Source: Virgibacillus sp. NKC19-16 (GTDB taxonomy: Bacteria > Bacillota > Bacilli > Bacillales > Amphibacillaceae). From it: DNA of 64,000 nt. The DNA is taken from positions 2,476,001 through 2,540,000 of the forward strand of contig NZ_CP074373.1 of the NCBI RefSeq assembly GCF_021560035.1, written 5' to 3'. Below, piece after piece: positions 37,130-47,823 of the stretch (the first letter of the stretch is position 1; each line of letters opens with the position of its first letter). Under the pieces are notes generated by a model that worked only from the letters and a program-made list of their open reading frames with translations, searched no databases and was not told the origin of the DNA. The position numbers were made by a program, and so were the translations under genes.

Positions 37130-38068
37130 CTATTCGATATCATCTGTTTCTCCTTTTTCGATCATTGTCGTTAATCGATCTGTGAATTCCTGTGCCGTGT
37201 TTATCCCCATCCGTTTTAGGCGAAAATTCATTGCTGCAACTTCAATAATGACGGCAAGATTTCTGCCGGGACGAACAGGAATTGTAACTTTTGGTAAATG
37301 TACATCCATAATTTTCATTGTTTCTTCTTCGATACCAAGACGATCATATTGTTTTTTCTGATCCCATAATTCCAGGTTTACAATCAGTGAAATCTTTTTA
37401 TAACTTCTGATTGATCCCGCACCAAATAAAGTCATCACATTAATAATGCCTAAACCACGAATTTCCAGTAAATGTTTAATGAGCGGTGGGGAGTTTCCGA
37501 TTAATGTATCATAATCCTCTTGGCTAATTTCCACACTATCATCTGCCACAAGCCTGTGTCCTCGTTTTACGATTTCGAGTGCTGCCTCACTTTTTCCAAC
37601 ACCACTTTGCCCTGTAATAAGCACACCGACCCCATTAATATCAACAAGTACACCATGAATAGCAGTCGTTGGAGCAAAAGCTGTTTCCAGGTAATTGGTT
37701 AATCTGCTTATGACACGTGTCGTTTGCCTTGGCGATTTCAAAATGGGAACTCCCGATTCATTAGCTGCTTCAATCATCACTTCCGGAATATCCATCCCTC
37801 TTGATATGACAATCCCTGGGGTAATATCTGTGCAAAGATGTTCGACACGATCCTTCTTCTGTTCATCTGTGAGCTCCAGAAAATATGCCATTTCTGTTTT
37901 ACCAATTAACTGCAAACGCTCCTTTGGATAATATTTGAAGTATCCTGTCATCTCAATGCCAGGACGTGAAATGTCACTCGTAATAATTTCTCTATGTACA
38001 CCGTCTTTTCCCGCAACCAGGGTTAGATTAAAATTTTCCAGTAAGTCTTTTGTCTGAACCTTTGTCAT
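37130..38068 (-). CDS. hprK: HPr kinase/phosphorylase
   Basis: HprK phosphorylates HPr and Crh on Ser46 when fructose bisphosphate is high and reverses this when phosphate rises. It has 312 residues; P-loop GQSGVGKS is at 153-160, followed by the HprK signature RGLGIINV. crh (25026) and ppaX (34637) in this window are its substrate and its accessory pyrophosphatase. It is first in the hprK-lgt-yvoD-ppaX cluster, and its ATG has an AGGAGGTG site. Confidence 0.97.
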   Translation of the reverse strand: MTKVQTKDLLENFNLTLVAGKDGVHREIITSDISRPGIEMTGYFKYYPKERLQLIGKTEMAYFLELTDEQKKDRVEHLCTDITPGIVISRGMDIPEVMIEAANESGVPILKSPRQTTRVISRLTNYLETAFAPTTAIHGVLVDINGVGVLITGQSGVGKSEAALEIVKRGHRLVADDSVEISQEDYDTLIGNSPPLIKHLLEIRGLGIINVMTLFGAGSIRSYKKISLIVNLELWDQKKQYDRLGIEEETMKIMDVHLPKVTIPVRPGRNLAVIIEVAAMNFRLKRMGINTAQEFTDRLTTMIEKGETDDIE

Positions 38069-38176
38069 TATTCACACCTCCTAAATGCGACTGAATATAA
38101 CTGCTTTTTATTGTAGCATATTTTTGAGAGAAAAACGCTATTCCATGATTGATTTACAGCAATATAACCGCAGGAT

Positions 38177-38205
38177 ATTAAAAAACGCAGGCAGGGTGCC
38201 TACGC
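38177..38205 (-). terminator. Terminator after yvlD
   Basis: On the minus strand GCGTAGGCA pairs with TGCCTGCGT and is followed by TTTTTAAT. It separates yvlD from hprK. Confidence 0.8.
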
Positions 38206-38208
38206 ATT

Positions 38209-38565
38209 TTATCTTACAGTGTCTTTAACTAAACTGTTTAAAAGTAAATTTATAATGGAAATGAGAATGGATGCGATAATCGCTGTGCCAAATCCTTCAA
38301 TTACAAAGGAAGCATCCATTAGCGCCTGTGTAATCATCAGCGTGATGGCATTGATCACAAACAGGAATAAACCAAGTGTAAAAACGGTTATCGGCAACGT
38401 GAGGATAACCAAAATAGGTTTTACAATAGCATTTAAAATAGATAGAATAAAACTTGCCAACAGCGCCGTGCCAAACCCTTCTAGTTGGAAAGAATCAAAT
38501 AATTGCGCCACAGCAATAAGTGCCACCGCATTTAAAACAATCGAAACAATCCAGCGTAACAGCAT
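38209..38565 (-). CDS. yvlD: Phage-holin family membrane protein (YvlD-like)
   Basis: This 118-residue protein has four predicted membrane helices and belongs to the four-helix 'mycobacterial phage holin superfamily IV' family. Despite the family name it is a chromosomal envelope protein in bacilli. It overlaps yvlC by one nucleotide and lies just before hprK, as in B. subtilis yvlABCD-hprK. yvlA and yvlB are not upstream here. A role in envelope stress together with the PspC-like partner is likely. Confidence 0.86.
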   Translation of the reverse strand: MLLRWIVSIVLNAVALIAVAQLFDSFQLEGFGTALLASFILSILNAIVKPILVILTLPITVFTLGLFLFVINAITLMITQALMDASFVIEGFGTAIIASILISIINLLLNSLVKDTVR

Positions 38566-38762
38566 TAGTAAATCTCCCTCTCATTGGGTATGATGAAAAT
38601 TGCTACGATATAAGCCAGTGTAAGTGGGAGAAATCCTGTTATAAACAATAACACAACAAATAATAACCGAATAATCGTCGCATCTATATTAAAATATTCA
38701 GCAAGACCTCCGATAACCCCTGCGATCATTCTGTTTGAGTTGGATCGATACAGTTTTTTCAT
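38565..38762 (-). CDS. yvlC: PspC-domain protein (YvlC-like)
   Basis: This 65-residue protein has the PspC motif (SNRMIAGVIGGLAEYFNIDATIIRLLFV) and a following transmembrane hairpin (about residues 30-58), ending with FIIPNERE. PspC-type proteins work in the phage-shock or envelope stress response at the membrane. It is the first gene of a two-gene unit with yvlD. Confidence 0.88.
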   Translation of the reverse strand: MKKLYRSNSNRMIAGVIGGLAEYFNIDATIIRLLFVVLLFITGFLPLTLAYIVAIFIIPNEREIY

Positions 38763-38935
38763 AGGAACCCATACCTCCTTGTCTTTTTATTTTCCCTTAA
38801 AGGTGTCGTTTATAAACATTCATAATTAGTATATGCTAGTTTGTGTAGGAATGTACTTTTTAATCAGAGGTTGGGTGGAAATTAGTTTCGATATACCGAG
38901 CTTATTTAGACTCTTGATTGGTTGATTGAAAAAGC

Positions 38936-39061
38936 TCTCCCGGTTTGGTGTGTTGCTCTCCCGATTTAGTACTGCTGTCTCCCGTTTCGGTGCGATGCTC
39001 TCCCGATTTGAAAAGGCGTTCTCCCGATTTAACACTGCTCTCTCTCGTTCCTATCAATCTT
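38936..39061. repeat. Tandem array of six 21-bp units (family 1)
   Basis: Units begin at 38936, 38957, 38978, 38999, 39020 and 39041, exactly 21 bp apart, each starting TCTCCCG (TCTCTCG in the last), then GATTTAG or a variant, then a variable second half. The last unit overlaps the stop codon of bshB2. The period is a multiple of three, so frames stay open on both strands (LSRF-type heptads plus, NRES-type heptads minus), but there is no ribosome site and no downstream gene, so I do not call a protein. Confidence 0.85.
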
Positions 39062-39725
39062 CAAATTCCCAAATAAAAAATTCCTCTGTGCTAAATCTCC
39101 TTTTAATATCTTCATCTATTGTCTGCTCTTTTGGTTCAAATTGTCGCAAAACCCCAGTGGCTTGAGAATCGTGGGCACGTATTGCTTCCATTTTTTTATC
39201 AAAGTGATTGGAAATATCATTCATGATGTCAGGTTTACCAAGTTCCTCTTGATAATTATTTGAAATTGCCTGCGTCCAAACGACTGGGCGTTTCTGGTCA
39301 TTCATTAACCGCACAGCTTCAATCGCTGCTGCGCCTAATGCATTATGATCAGGGTGTACTGCATAATCCGGATAATGTGTAATAACAAGACTTGGCTCGA
39401 TTTTTTCCAAGATGCCTTTTAGATGTGCCGCCACTTCATCTCGATCTTCATATTCCATTGTTTTATCCCGATAGCCTAGCATTTGTAAGTCTACGTCAAG
39501 CACTTTGCATGCGTTGATCAATTCTTCCTTGCGAATCTCCGGTAATGTTTCTCGATTAGCAAATGGCGGCGTGCCCATATTTCTCCCCATTTCACCCAAT
39601 GTTCCACATAAATAGGTGACCGGGACGCCTTGCTTGCGAAATTGTGTAATCGTTCCTGCTGCTCCAAAAGACTCATCATCCGGATGTGGATAAATAATGA
39701 CTACATGTTTTTCCACTTCTATCAC
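39054..39725 (-). CDS. bshB2: Bacillithiol biosynthesis deacetylase BshB2
   Basis: This LmbE-family zinc deacetylase of 223 residues removes acetyl from GlcNAc-malate in bacillithiol synthesis. The PHPDDE metal motif is at 14-19 and HPDHNA near residue 124. The PFANRETLPEIRKEEL region is typical of BshB2 rather than BshB1. It is preceded by yojF (9 nt gap), as in B. subtilis yojF-yojG. BshB2 acts beside BshB1, and its deacetylase role is established for the family. It ends within the 21-bp array. Confidence 0.92.
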   Translation of the reverse strand: MIEVEKHVVIIYPHPDDESFGAAGTITQFRKQGVPVTYLCGTLGEMGRNMGTPPFANRETLPEIRKEELINACKVLDVDLQMLGYRDKTMEYEDRDEVAAHLKGILEKIEPSLVITHYPDYAVHPDHNALGAAAIEAVRLMNDQKRPVVWTQAISNNYQEELGKPDIMNDISNHFDKKMEAIRAHDSQATGVLRQFEPKEQTIDEDIKRRFSTEEFFIWEFED

Positions 39726-39734
39726 CGTCCTGTT

Positions 39735-40088
39735 CTAATAATCAAAAGGTGCTTCGCTAATTTCCAATGCTACCATTAAACGGCCCTCACGGTCATGGCC
39801 TGCAAGAAGTAATTTATTATCTTCGGTTATTTCCCAGTCCGTTAAGCCCTCTGCATAAATCCAGCCAATTTCCAGTTTTAATCCCACGCGGTGGATATTC
39901 CCGTCTTTGACTATTTTTGCCTGGTTAAAAGACACTTGCGCATTTCGTATGTATGCACCAACATTATATGCCTTTTTATCCAAATGGCTTGCATAGGCCC
40001 CGTTCGTTGTCTCCAAATGAACATATACCTGCTTATCTGTAAAATGATCTAAACTTTTCTGTACATTATTCATGTCAATTGGTTTCAT
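39735..40088 (-). CDS. yojF: YojF-family protein (DUF1806)
   Basis: This 117-residue protein matches the YojF family along its full length (LETTNGAYASHL and VKDGNIHRVGLKLEIGWIYAEGLTDWE). No membrane segment or catalytic motif is evident. It is nearly always linked to bshB2, suggesting a role in or around bacillithiol metabolism, which is inference. It heads a two-gene unit. Confidence 0.85.
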   Translation of the reverse strand: MKPIDMNNVQKSLDHFTDKQVYVHLETTNGAYASHLDKKAYNVGAYIRNAQVSFNQAKIVKDGNIHRVGLKLEIGWIYAEGLTDWEITEDNKLLLAGHDREGRLMVALEISEAPFDY

Positions 40089-40171
40089 TAATCTCTTCCT
40101 CCCAACACACTTCTCTATTTACCTTACCGAATGGAAAGAAGCGCGTCAAAAATTACGTTTATTACTCCGTA

Positions 40172-40207
40172 AAATCAAAAGATAGCAAGCCTCCCTGCCT
40201 GCTATCT
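40172..40207 (-). terminator. Terminator after uvrA
   Basis: On the minus strand GATAGCAGGC pairs with GCTTGCTATC, followed by TTTTGATTTT. Confidence 0.8.
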
Positions 40208-40214
40208 TCATCCA

Positions 40215-43106
40215 TTATTTCTTGCCGGATCCCGAACCTACTTTTTCTTTTTCAGCAAGTGCGTCTTCCATTCGCTTCCGGTCTCGTTCTAAAACAGACT
40301 TTAAGTAATGTCCTGTGTACGATGCCTCGTTGTCAGCAATTTGTTCAGGGGTTCCGGTTGCAATGATTTCCCCACCGCGATCTCCCCCTTCAGGACCGAG
40401 ATCAATAATATGATCGGCTGTTTTAACAATGTCCATATCATGTTCGATAATCAAGACCGTATTTCCTTTATCAACCAACCGTTGCAACACACTTAATAGC
40501 CGTTTTATATCATCAACATGTAATCCCGTCGTTGGTTCATCTAAAATATAAAATGATTTACCAGTAGACTGTTTTTGCAGTTCACTTGCCAACTTCACGC
40601 GCTGCGCTTCCCCGCCAGATAAAGTTGTTGCAGTCTGACCAAGTCTAATATAACCAAGACCAACATCATAAATGGTCTGCAGTTTCCGTTTGATTTTTGG
40701 AATAGGGGCAAAAAAGTCCAGTGCTTCTTCGATCCGCATATCCAACACATCAGCAATACTTTTTCCTTTGTATTTCACTTCCAGTGTTTCACGATTGTAT
40801 CGTTTTCCATGACACACATCACAAGGCACATAAACATCGGGAAGAAAATGCATTGCAATTTTTATGATTCCATCACCACGACATGCTTCACAACGGCCAC
40901 CTTTCACGTTGAAGCTAAAGCGCCCTTTCATGTAACCGCGTATCTTCGCATCATTCGTTTGAGCAAACACATCGCGAATATTGTCAAATACACCGGTATA
41001 TGTGGCAGGATTGGATCGTGGTGTCCGACCTATTGGCGATTGATCAATATCGATGATTTTATCAATTTGATCCAAACCTTTTATTTTTTTATGTTTCCCC
41101 GGTTTATACTTAGCACGATATAGTGTTTTTGCCAATGACTTATATAAAATATCATTCACTAGTGTACTCTTACCAGATCCAGACACACCAGTTACCACGG
41201 TTAGCAAACCTAGCGGGAATTTGGCAGTAACATTTTTCAAATTATTTTCCTCTGCCCCGACAATTTCAATCTTCTTTTGCTTATCCTGTTTGCGACGTTT
41301 TGCAGGTATTGGGACAAAATTTTCACCGGATAAGTACTTACCTGTCAATGACTTTTTGTTTTTCATTACTTCTTGAGGTGTTCCGCTGGCAACTACTTCA
41401 CCGCCATGTTCACCGGCGCCAGGCCCAACATCAACCAACCAATCTGCAGCAAGCATGGTGTCTTCATCATGTTCAACAACAATAAGTGTATTATCTAAAT
41501 CACGCATGCGCTTCAATGTAGCAATCAACCGATTATTATCCCGCTGGTGAAGACCGATGGATGGTTCATCAAGTACATACAACACCCCGGTTAATGCTGA
41601 CCCTATTTGTGTAGCAAGTCGAATTCGCTGCGCTTCCCCTCCGGACAAGGTCCCTGCTGCCCGTGACAATGTTAAATAATCCAATCCAACATTATTCAAA
41701 AATTCAAGGCGGTTGTCAATTTCCTTTAAAATCATTACTGCGATTTGCTCTTCTTTTTCAGTTAAATCAAGGCCTCTGATAAAGTCATTCGCTTCTACAA
41801 CTGAATAATCCGTTACCATGCTGATATGTTTTCCGTTGATCAATACAGCCAATGCTTCCTCTTTCAAACGGTATCCTTTACAAGTGGGACAATTTTTTTG
41901 CGCCATATATTTTTCCAATGTCTCCCGGGTAAAATCAGAGGATGTTTCCCGGTAACGTCTACCAATATTATTCATGACACCTTCAAAATAGATCATATTA
42001 TCCCTGATCTTGCCAAAATCATTCTCATAATAAAAGTGGATTTTTTCCTTCCCACTTCCATATAAAATGATGTCCATTTGATCTTTCGGTATTTTATTCA
42101 CAGGGGTATCCATGTTAATGCCATAATGCTTGCAGACACTTTTTAGTAATTGTGGATAATACTGGGAACTAATGGGTTCCCATGCTGCAATCGCATGCTC
42201 GTTTAATGTCAAGTCCCAATCTGGAATCACCAGTTCAAGGTCAACTTCCAGGTTTGTTCCCAACCCGTCACAGGTCGGGCAGGCACCAAATGGGCTGTTG
42301 AATGAAAATAAGCGCGGCTCCAGTTCCCCAATGGAAAAACCGCAAATCGGACAAGAATGATTTTCACTAAATAATAATTCTTCCTCTCCAATGACATCAA
42401 CTATTAATTGTCCTTCTCCAAGCCCTAGCGCTGTTTCGATCGAATCACTTAGACGACCTTCCACACCTTCTTTGACAACAATGCGGTCAACCACTACTTC
42501 AATCGAATGTTTTTTATTCTTCTCAAGCTGAATATCATCCGTCACCTCACGCATTTCGTTGTCCACACGCATACGAACATAACCTTCCTGCTTCAGCTTT
42601 TCAAAGGTTTTTACGTGTTGGCCTTTTCGCCCTGAAATAATAGGTGCTAAGATTTGCATCTTTGTTCGTTCTGGATATTCTAGAATCCGATCAACCATTT
42701 GCTGTATTGTTTGTGAACTGATCTCAATCCCGTGATTTGGACAAGTTGGACGTCCAACACGTGCAAAAAGCAAGCGTAAATAGTCATAGATTTCAGTTAC
42801 TGTTCCAACCGTAGAGCGTGGATTTCTGCTCGTTGTTTTTTGATCAATGGAAATGGCCGGCGACAGCCCATCAATGGCGTCGACATCCGGCTTATCCATT
42901 TGACCTAAAAATTGACGCGCATAGGCGGAAAGCGACTCAATGTAACGACGCTGGCCTTCTGCGTAAATAGTATCAAACGCCAGGGATGATTTCCCCGACC
43001 CGGATAAGCCTGTCATAACAGTCATTTTGTTTTTTGGAATGGTTACATCGATATCTTTTAAATTATGTGCTCTGGCGCCTTGTACGCTAATAGATTTACT
43101 AGGCAT
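40215..43106 (-). CDS. uvrA: Excinuclease ABC subunit A
   Basis: UvrA recognises bulky DNA lesions and loads UvrB in nucleotide excision repair. It has 963 residues with two ABC modules: Walker A near residues 31-38 (GLSGSGKS) and near residue 644 (GVSGSGKS), two LSGGEAQR signatures, and three zinc-binding segments with CxxC pairs (CPICGF...CPTCDG and CEACRGDG...CDVCHG). It follows uvrB by 7 nt and shares its LexA-regulated promoter. The C-terminal tail is rich in Lys, Gly and Ser. Confidence 0.98.
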   Translation of the reverse strand: MPSKSISVQGARAHNLKDIDVTIPKNKMTVMTGLSGSGKSSLAFDTIYAEGQRRYIESLSAYARQFLGQMDKPDVDAIDGLSPAISIDQKTTSRNPRSTVGTVTEIYDYLRLLFARVGRPTCPNHGIEISSQTIQQMVDRILEYPERTKMQILAPIISGRKGQHVKTFEKLKQEGYVRMRVDNEMREVTDDIQLEKNKKHSIEVVVDRIVVKEGVEGRLSDSIETALGLGEGQLIVDVIGEEELLFSENHSCPICGFSIGELEPRLFSFNSPFGACPTCDGLGTNLEVDLELVIPDWDLTLNEHAIAAWEPISSQYYPQLLKSVCKHYGINMDTPVNKIPKDQMDIILYGSGKEKIHFYYENDFGKIRDNMIYFEGVMNNIGRRYRETSSDFTRETLEKYMAQKNCPTCKGYRLKEEALAVLINGKHISMVTDYSVVEANDFIRGLDLTEKEEQIAVMILKEIDNRLEFLNNVGLDYLTLSRAAGTLSGGEAQRIRLATQIGSALTGVLYVLDEPSIGLHQRDNNRLIATLKRMRDLDNTLIVVEHDEDTMLAADWLVDVGPGAGEHGGEVVASGTPQEVMKNKKSLTGKYLSGENFVPIPAKRRKQDKQKKIEIVGAEENNLKNVTAKFPLGLLTVVTGVSGSGKSTLVNDILYKSLAKTLYRAKYKPGKHKKIKGLDQIDKIIDIDQSPIGRTPRSNPATYTGVFDNIRDVFAQTNDAKIRGYMKGRFSFNVKGGRCEACRGDGIIKIAMHFLPDVYVPCDVCHGKRYNRETLEVKYKGKSIADVLDMRIEEALDFFAPIPKIKRKLQTIYDVGLGYIRLGQTATTLSGGEAQRVKLASELQKQSTGKSFYILDEPTTGLHVDDIKRLLSVLQRLVDKGNTVLIIEHDMDIVKTADHIIDLGPEGGDRGGEIIATGTPEQIADNEASYTGHYLKSVLERDRKRMEDALAEKEKVGSGSGKK

Positions 43107-43113
43107 ATCCTAA

Positions 43114-45096
43114 TCACGCTCCTGCTTTAAGCTCAAGTAAAATATCACGAAGCTCTGCCGCTTTCTCAAAGTCAAGCGCTTTTGCAGCTTCTTTCATTTC
43201 TTTTTCCATTTGTTCGATAGCATTTGATTTCTCTTTGCCTGATAGTTCTGTTAGGCTCTTTGTCTTTTCATTGTATTCTTCCTGATCCTCTGCTGCAACT
43301 GTTGCACGTATGACATCACGGACTTCCTTCTTGATGGTTGTTGGTGTAATATGATGCTTTTCATTATATGCCATTTGTATATCGCGACGTCGATTGGTTT
43401 CATCAATCGCCGCCTGCATCGAATCGGTAATTTTATCAGCATACAACACCGCTTGGCCGTTTTCATTTCGGGCGGCTCTTCCCATTGTTTGAATTAAGGA
43501 GCGCTCGGAACGCAGAAAGCCTTCCTTATCAGCATCCAGTATGGCGACAAGCGAAACCTCGGGAATATCCAATCCTTCACGTAATAGGTTTATGCCGACG
43601 AGCACATCATATTTTCCAACCCTTAAGTCACGAATAACCTCGATCCGCTCCAGTGTTTTAATCTCCGAGTGGAGGTAGGCAACTTTAAAGCCAAGTTCCT
43701 TTAAATAATCTGTAAGGTCCTCTGACATTTTTTTCGTTAACGTAGTGATAAGAACCCGTTCGTTTTTCTCACTTCGTTGGTTGATTTCACCAATCAAATC
43801 ATCAATCTGCCCATCGATGGGACGTACATCAATCTTAGGATCCAGTAACCCCGTCGGTCGGATAATTTGCTCCGTCACCTCTGGCGCATGCTCCCTTTCA
43901 TAAGGTCCGGGTGTTGCTGAGACGTATACGAGCTGATTTGTTTTCTCCTCAAATTCTCCAAATTTCAATGGCCGGTTATCTAAAGCAGAAGGAAGCCTGA
44001 ACCCATGATCAACAAGCACCTGCTTCCGTGCCTGGTCCCCATTATACATCCCTCTTACTTGCGGCAAAGTCGCATGTGACTCATCAACCACAACGAGAAA
44101 GTCATCCGGGAAGTAATCAAATAATGTATACGGGGTTGCGCCTTCTTCTCGGAGTGTTAAATGCCTGGAATAGTTTTCGATACCTGAACAAAAGCCCATT
44201 TCCTGTAGCATTTCAATATCATAATGGGTACGCTGTTCAATCCGTTGTGCTTCCAGGAGTTTATCTTCTTCCCTCAGTACTTTTAATCGTTCTTCTAATT
44301 CTTGCTTAATATTTTCGATTGCTTTTTTTAGTTTTTCCTCTCTGGTTACATAGTGCGATGCCGGGAAAATAGCTACATGTTCTCTGTCACCAATAATTTC
44401 TCCTGTTAATACGTCTACTTCTCTGATTCGATCTATTTCATCACCAAAGAATTCAAATCGAATACAATGCTCCTCCCTGGAAGCTGGAATTACCTCAACA
44501 GAATCCCCGCGCACGCGAAATGTCCCGCGCTTAAAATCAATGTCATTTCTTGCATATTGTATATCGACTAGATCACGCAACAGGCGATCCCGGTCTTTTT
44601 CCATTCCCATTCTTAGGGAAAGCACCTGGCTATTGTATTCTTCGGGAGAACCTAACCCGTATATGCATGAGACACTGGCAACAATTAATACATCATTTCT
44701 TTCAAAAAGGGATGATGTTGCCGAGTGACGTAATTTATCTATTTCATCATTAATACTTGCATCTTTCTCGATAAATGTATCTGTGGATGGTACATATGCT
44801 TCAGGCTGATAATAGTCATAAAAACTAACAAAATACTCCACAGCATTGTTCGGGAAATATTCCTTAAACTCACTATATAATTGGCCGGCTAATGTTTTAT
44901 TATGGGCAATAACTAATGTCGGTCGATTAATTTCCTGTATGACATTTGACACTGTAAAGGTTTTACCTGTCCCTGTTGCACCAAGCAATGTTTGATGCCG
45001 CTGTCCGGCCTGAACCTTTTCAATGATTTCTTTAATCGCCGTTGGCTGATCACCAGATGGCTCATAATGCGACACAAGCTCAAATTTATTTTCCAT
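43114..45096 (-). CDS. uvrB: Excinuclease ABC subunit B
   Basis: UvrB is the damage-verifying helicase of excision repair. It has 660 residues with Walker [11 protein letters not shown], the beta-hairpin region [13 protein letters not shown] box (VVDESHAT), motif VI ([12 protein letters not shown]) and the C-terminal UVR coiled-coil motif that binds UvrC. A LexA box 70 bp upstream indicates SOS control. It is the first gene of uvrBA. Confidence 0.98.
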   Translation of the reverse strand: MENKFELVSHYEPSGDQPTAIKEIIEKVQAGQRHQTLLGATGTGKTFTVSNVIQEINRPTLVIAHNKTLAGQLYSEFKEYFPNNAVEYFVSFYDYYQPEAYVPSTDTFIEKDASINDEIDKLRHSATSSLFERNDVLIVASVSCIYGLGSPEEYNSQVLSLRMGMEKDRDRLLRDLVDIQYARNDIDFKRGTFRVRGDSVEVIPASREEHCIRFEFFGDEIDRIREVDVLTGEIIGDREHVAIFPASHYVTREEKLKKAIENIKQELEERLKVLREEDKLLEAQRIEQRTHYDIEMLQEMGFCSGIENYSRHLTLREEGATPYTLFDYFPDDFLVVVDESHATLPQVRGMYNGDQARKQVLVDHGFRLPSALDNRPLKFGEFEEKTNQLVYVSATPGPYEREHAPEVTEQIIRPTGLLDPKIDVRPIDGQIDDLIGEINQRSEKNERVLITTLTKKMSEDLTDYLKELGFKVAYLHSEIKTLERIEVIRDLRVGKYDVLVGINLLREGLDIPEVSLVAILDADKEGFLRSERSLIQTMGRAARNENGQAVLYADKITDSMQAAIDETNRRRDIQMAYNEKHHITPTTIKKEVRDVIRATVAAEDQEEYNEKTKSLTELSGKEKSNAIEQMEKEMKEAAKALDFEKAAELRDILLELKAGA

Positions 45097-45165
45097 AATG
45101 CAAGCCTCCGTTCTTAGCTATAACTACAGTTTACCACACTTTCATATTATTTTAACATAAGCGCG

Positions 45166-45179
45166 AACGAACATTCGAC
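45166..45179. promoter_or_regulatory. LexA (SOS) box upstream of uvrBA
   Basis: CGAACGAACATTCG matches the Gram-positive consensus CGAAC-N4-GTTCG with one change. It lies about 70 bp upstream of uvrB; the exact -10 box was not clear. Confidence 0.82.
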
Positions 45180-45224
45180 CTTTTTGCTTTAGGACCTATT
45201 TCGCACCCTTGCTTTTGAAAAAAA

Positions 45225-45718
45225 GGTATAAAATGCGACGTAACTTGAAATTAAGATTGATGCTTTTCCCCGCTACGGAAATACATTCCGCTTTCCGCGG
45301 GCGGCTGGTGAGCCCCCTCGTGCTGGCGCACTTCGGTGTCTCACCTATGCCTTTCCTCCCGCCGGAGTCTTCATGTATTTCCTCCGCTGGTGTTCCGGTT
45401 ACTGCAGCTAAATTGCATTAGGAACCAATATTCAAAATTTCGAGCCACCTCACTAGTCCGGGTGAGTGGAGGGCAGTCGACTCCTGCGGGAACAAATGTC
45501 TTCGGTGGGACGAGCATTTACGCGCAGTCCCAGCACGTGTCTGAGGCCCCCGCAGCGGCGGTCTTCCGCGAGGCAGGTTAAGTTCGCGACGTCCTGTCGC
45601 AACACCTGCACTAGCACGTCCTGTGCGTCGAAGGCTGAAGCCGTGCCCTAAGGTCCGCGACTGCCCGGAACGATCCCGGACGGCGGCGAGCATTGCACAT
45701 TATGTCGTCTTTTACATC
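45225..45718. repeat. Modular palindromic repeat, copy C (two modules, larger)
   Basis: This 494-bp copy is inverted relative to copy A. The left end reads GGTATAAAATGCGACGTAACT and the right end is the complement of GATGTAAAAGACGACATAATG, so the terminal inverted repeats have decayed. Module 2 is at 45271-45389 (119 bp, as in copies A and B). A diverged module 1 (about 45464-45682) keeps the GGGACTGCGCG, CACCGAAGACATTTGTTCC and GACTCCTGCGGG blocks in inverted order and has GGCAGTCG/CGACTGCC ends. It lies between uvrB and the ykoN-like gene. Overlapping frames in it are accidental. Confidence 0.83.
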
Positions 45719-45755
45719 AACTACGAAGGTTTAAAAGCAACAATACTCACAAAAA

Positions 45756-45790
45756 GCATAAAAAACATTAGCAGTAATGCGCTAATGTTT
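45756..45790 (-). terminator. Terminator of the ykoN-like gene
   Basis: On the minus strand AAACATTAGC pairs with GCTAATGTTT around an 8-nt loop, followed by TTTATG. It overlaps the stop codon. Confidence 0.75.
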
Positions 45791-46918
45791 AGTGATGCTG
45801 ATTATTTCAGCCAGAATTTCATTCATCGTTTTTTTCTCCAGACTTTGGTGGTAGTCATCTATTTTTTCCTCAAAACGCGTTTGCCTGTCTTTGTCGGAAA
45901 AATACGCCATGATTTGGTTTTCTACGGTATCTTCCTGTACGCTTAACGGGATAACCAATTCTAGTTGCTTTAACTGGTCTACATTGACTTTTTCCGGTCC
46001 CGGCAAAGCGTCATAGATAAATAACACTTTTCGCTTCATCAGGCTTTCACTTACTGTTACCCCACCAGGCTTTGTCATTACGGCATCAACCTGATCATAG
46101 ATGTGATTCATTTCTTCTTTATTTTCAATATAAGGAAGTGGGGTCACATTTGGATTTCGTTTCGTTATTAATTTCTGATATAGCCCAACATTTTTCCCAC
46201 ATAGGACATAATAGTGAAGGTATTCACTTGAAGGATTGGTTGGAATTAATTTATCCATCGCTCCAACGCCTAAACTTCCACCGGTTACCAACACAGAGAT
46301 ATTTTTTTGATCCGTACGCCGTTCTGCCTTTTTATGAAATGCAGTATGTACAGGAATTCCCGTAATAAAAATTCGATCCTCTTTTACACCATTACGCATT
46401 AAAAATAATTTCACCAATGTAGATGGAACGATATGATAGTCTATCCCTTCCAGTCCCCATATCCGATTTACGAAATAATCAGTGTACACATTTACCGTAA
46501 TGGCTTCAAGCTTTCCTTTTTGCTTTAACACGCTTGCAATATTTGATGGCAGCGCATGGGTAAAAAAAAGAATCTTACTTCGATTTTCCTTTATTAGTCT
46601 TTTAAAAAAATAGGAAAACAGTATTTCATAAAGAAATTGCCGCTTTCGTTTTGTAACTTTTTTATACGCCAACCGATCATAAATCCAATGATATGCATCT
46701 GGAAGACTCTTAATCGCAGTTAAATAAGTAGATGAAATAACACGCTCTATCCTTCCAAAACTATACGCCAAAATATCAACCTTCTGACATTTCATGTTCT
46801 GATTCAGCTGCTGCAAATTATCCATTAAAGCATCAGCCACATGATGATGCCCGGTGGGAATTTGCATAAATGGTAAAAATAATACGTCACGTTGTTTATT
46901 TGAGGGTGAGGTCTTCAT
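45782..46918 (-). CDS. MGDG-synthase-like glycosyltransferase (YkoN-like)
   Basis: This GT28/MurG-superfamily glycosyltransferase of 378 residues resembles processive diacylglycerol glucosyltransferases. The N-terminal MGDG-synthase segment is LPFMQIPTGHHHVADAL, the middle has VTGGSLGVGAMD and the C-terminal nucleotide-sugar site includes VMTKPGGVTVSE. A frame opens at 46954, but ATG 46918 is likelier (GGAG site 9 nt upstream). B. subtilis YkoN lies with YkoP and YkoQ, the same partners as here, so a sporulation-linked lipid or envelope role is possible. The acceptor is not established. Confidence 0.83.
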   Translation of the reverse strand: MKTSPSNKQRDVLFLPFMQIPTGHHHVADALMDNLQQLNQNMKCQKVDILAYSFGRIERVISSTYLTAIKSLPDAYHWIYDRLAYKKVTKRKRQFLYEILFSYFFKRLIKENRSKILFFTHALPSNIASVLKQKGKLEAITVNVYTDYFVNRIWGLEGIDYHIVPSTLVKLFLMRNGVKEDRIFITGIPVHTAFHKKAERRTDQKNISVLVTGGSLGVGAMDKLIPTNPSSEYLHYYVLCGKNVGLYQKLITKRNPNVTPLPYIENKEEMNHIYDQVDAVMTKPGGVTVSESLMKRKVLFIYDALPGPEKVNVDQLKQLELVIPLSVQEDTVENQIMAYFSDKDRQTRFEEKIDDYHQSLEKKTMNEILAEIISITKH

Positions 46919-47007
46919 GAAATTCAACTCCGTGTCATATCCTTCAATTACCAATGAAAAAATATGTATAGCAGTGTTATACTCCCTATTGGGGAGGAAT
47001 TAAAACA

Positions 47008-47823
47008 ATGATTTATATTATCATTTCGTTTCTTTTAATTATTAGCAGTTATTTCATATACAAAGCATATATAAATACAAAAGATATACAAATTAATAAC
47101 ATTCAAATTGAAGCTGATAACCTGTCAACAAATAATCTTTCTATCCTTCACTTATCAGATTTACACCTGGAAAACATCTCTATAACACCGTCAGAATTAG
47201 CCATAAAGCTTGCAAATGAATCACCTGACATCATCGCCCTAACCGGGGACTTTTTAGATCGCAAACGAACGATTCCCAAAATGCTTCCTTATTTACAAGT
47301 GTTGCAGGATTTGAAACCAACGTATGGCATGTATGCTGTATTCGGTAATCATGACTATGTTCTTGCAGATGAAGATTTAGATAAATTAAAAGGGGTGCTC
47401 AACCAGTTTGATTGCCATATTTTACAAAACGCCAATGAAACAATTATGGTAAATGAACGGCCCATAAACATTATTGGGATTGATGATTATAGTACAAATA
47501 GAAGTGATCCGGCCAAAGCTTTTGAGCAGGTTAAAGAAGGGGTTAACCTTGTGCTAACCCATGATCCGACCATTGTCCTTGAAATGGAAGATTATACCTT
47601 TAACTATTTGCTGGCAGGACATTTTCACGGTGGTCAAATTTGCTATCCAAAAGCATATCACCTCGTTAAAATGGGTAAGCTTGCCCAAAGTAACGTTATC
47701 AAGGGATTACACATGCACAATAATTCGCCATTTTATATCAGTGAAGGCCTTGGGCAGACGGGAGTTAATATCCGAATCGGAAGTCGCCCGGAAATCACGC
47801 TTCATGACATGGCCATCAAATAG
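47008..47823 (+). CDS. Membrane-anchored metallophosphoesterase (YkoQ/YkuE-like)
   Basis: This 271-residue protein has an N-terminal membrane anchor (residues 1-20) and a calcineurin-like metallophosphoesterase domain. Metal ligands are visible: SDLHLE, GDFLDR, GNHDY and the late HFHGGQI. It resembles the YkuE/YkoQ group, which have been linked to phospholipid or UDP-diacylglucosamine-type substrates, but specificity is not known. A -10-like TATACT at 46978-46983 with an upstream TG is 25 bp before the ATG. It is divergent from the YkoN-like gene. Confidence 0.85.
   Translation: MIYIIISFLLIISSYFIYKAYINTKDIQINNIQIEADNLSTNNLSILHLSDLHLENISITPSELAIKLANESPDIIALTGDFLDRKRTIPKMLPYLQVLQDLKPTYGMYAVFGNHDYVLADEDLDKLKGVLNQFDCHILQNANETIMVNERPINIIGIDDYSTNRSDPAKAFEQVKEGVNLVLTHDPTIVLEMEDYTFNYLLAGHFHGGQICYPKAYHLVKMGKLAQSNVIKGLHMHNNSPFYISEGLGQTGVNIRIGSRPEITLHDMAIK

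Noticed and set aside
38936-39061. CRISPR-like array
   Set aside because: The 21-bp units are contiguous with no unique spacers of 30-40 bp, and no cas genes are near.
38826-39165. Frames on both strands through the first 21-bp array
   Set aside because: Both are by-products of the repeat period, and one overlaps bshB2 in antisense.
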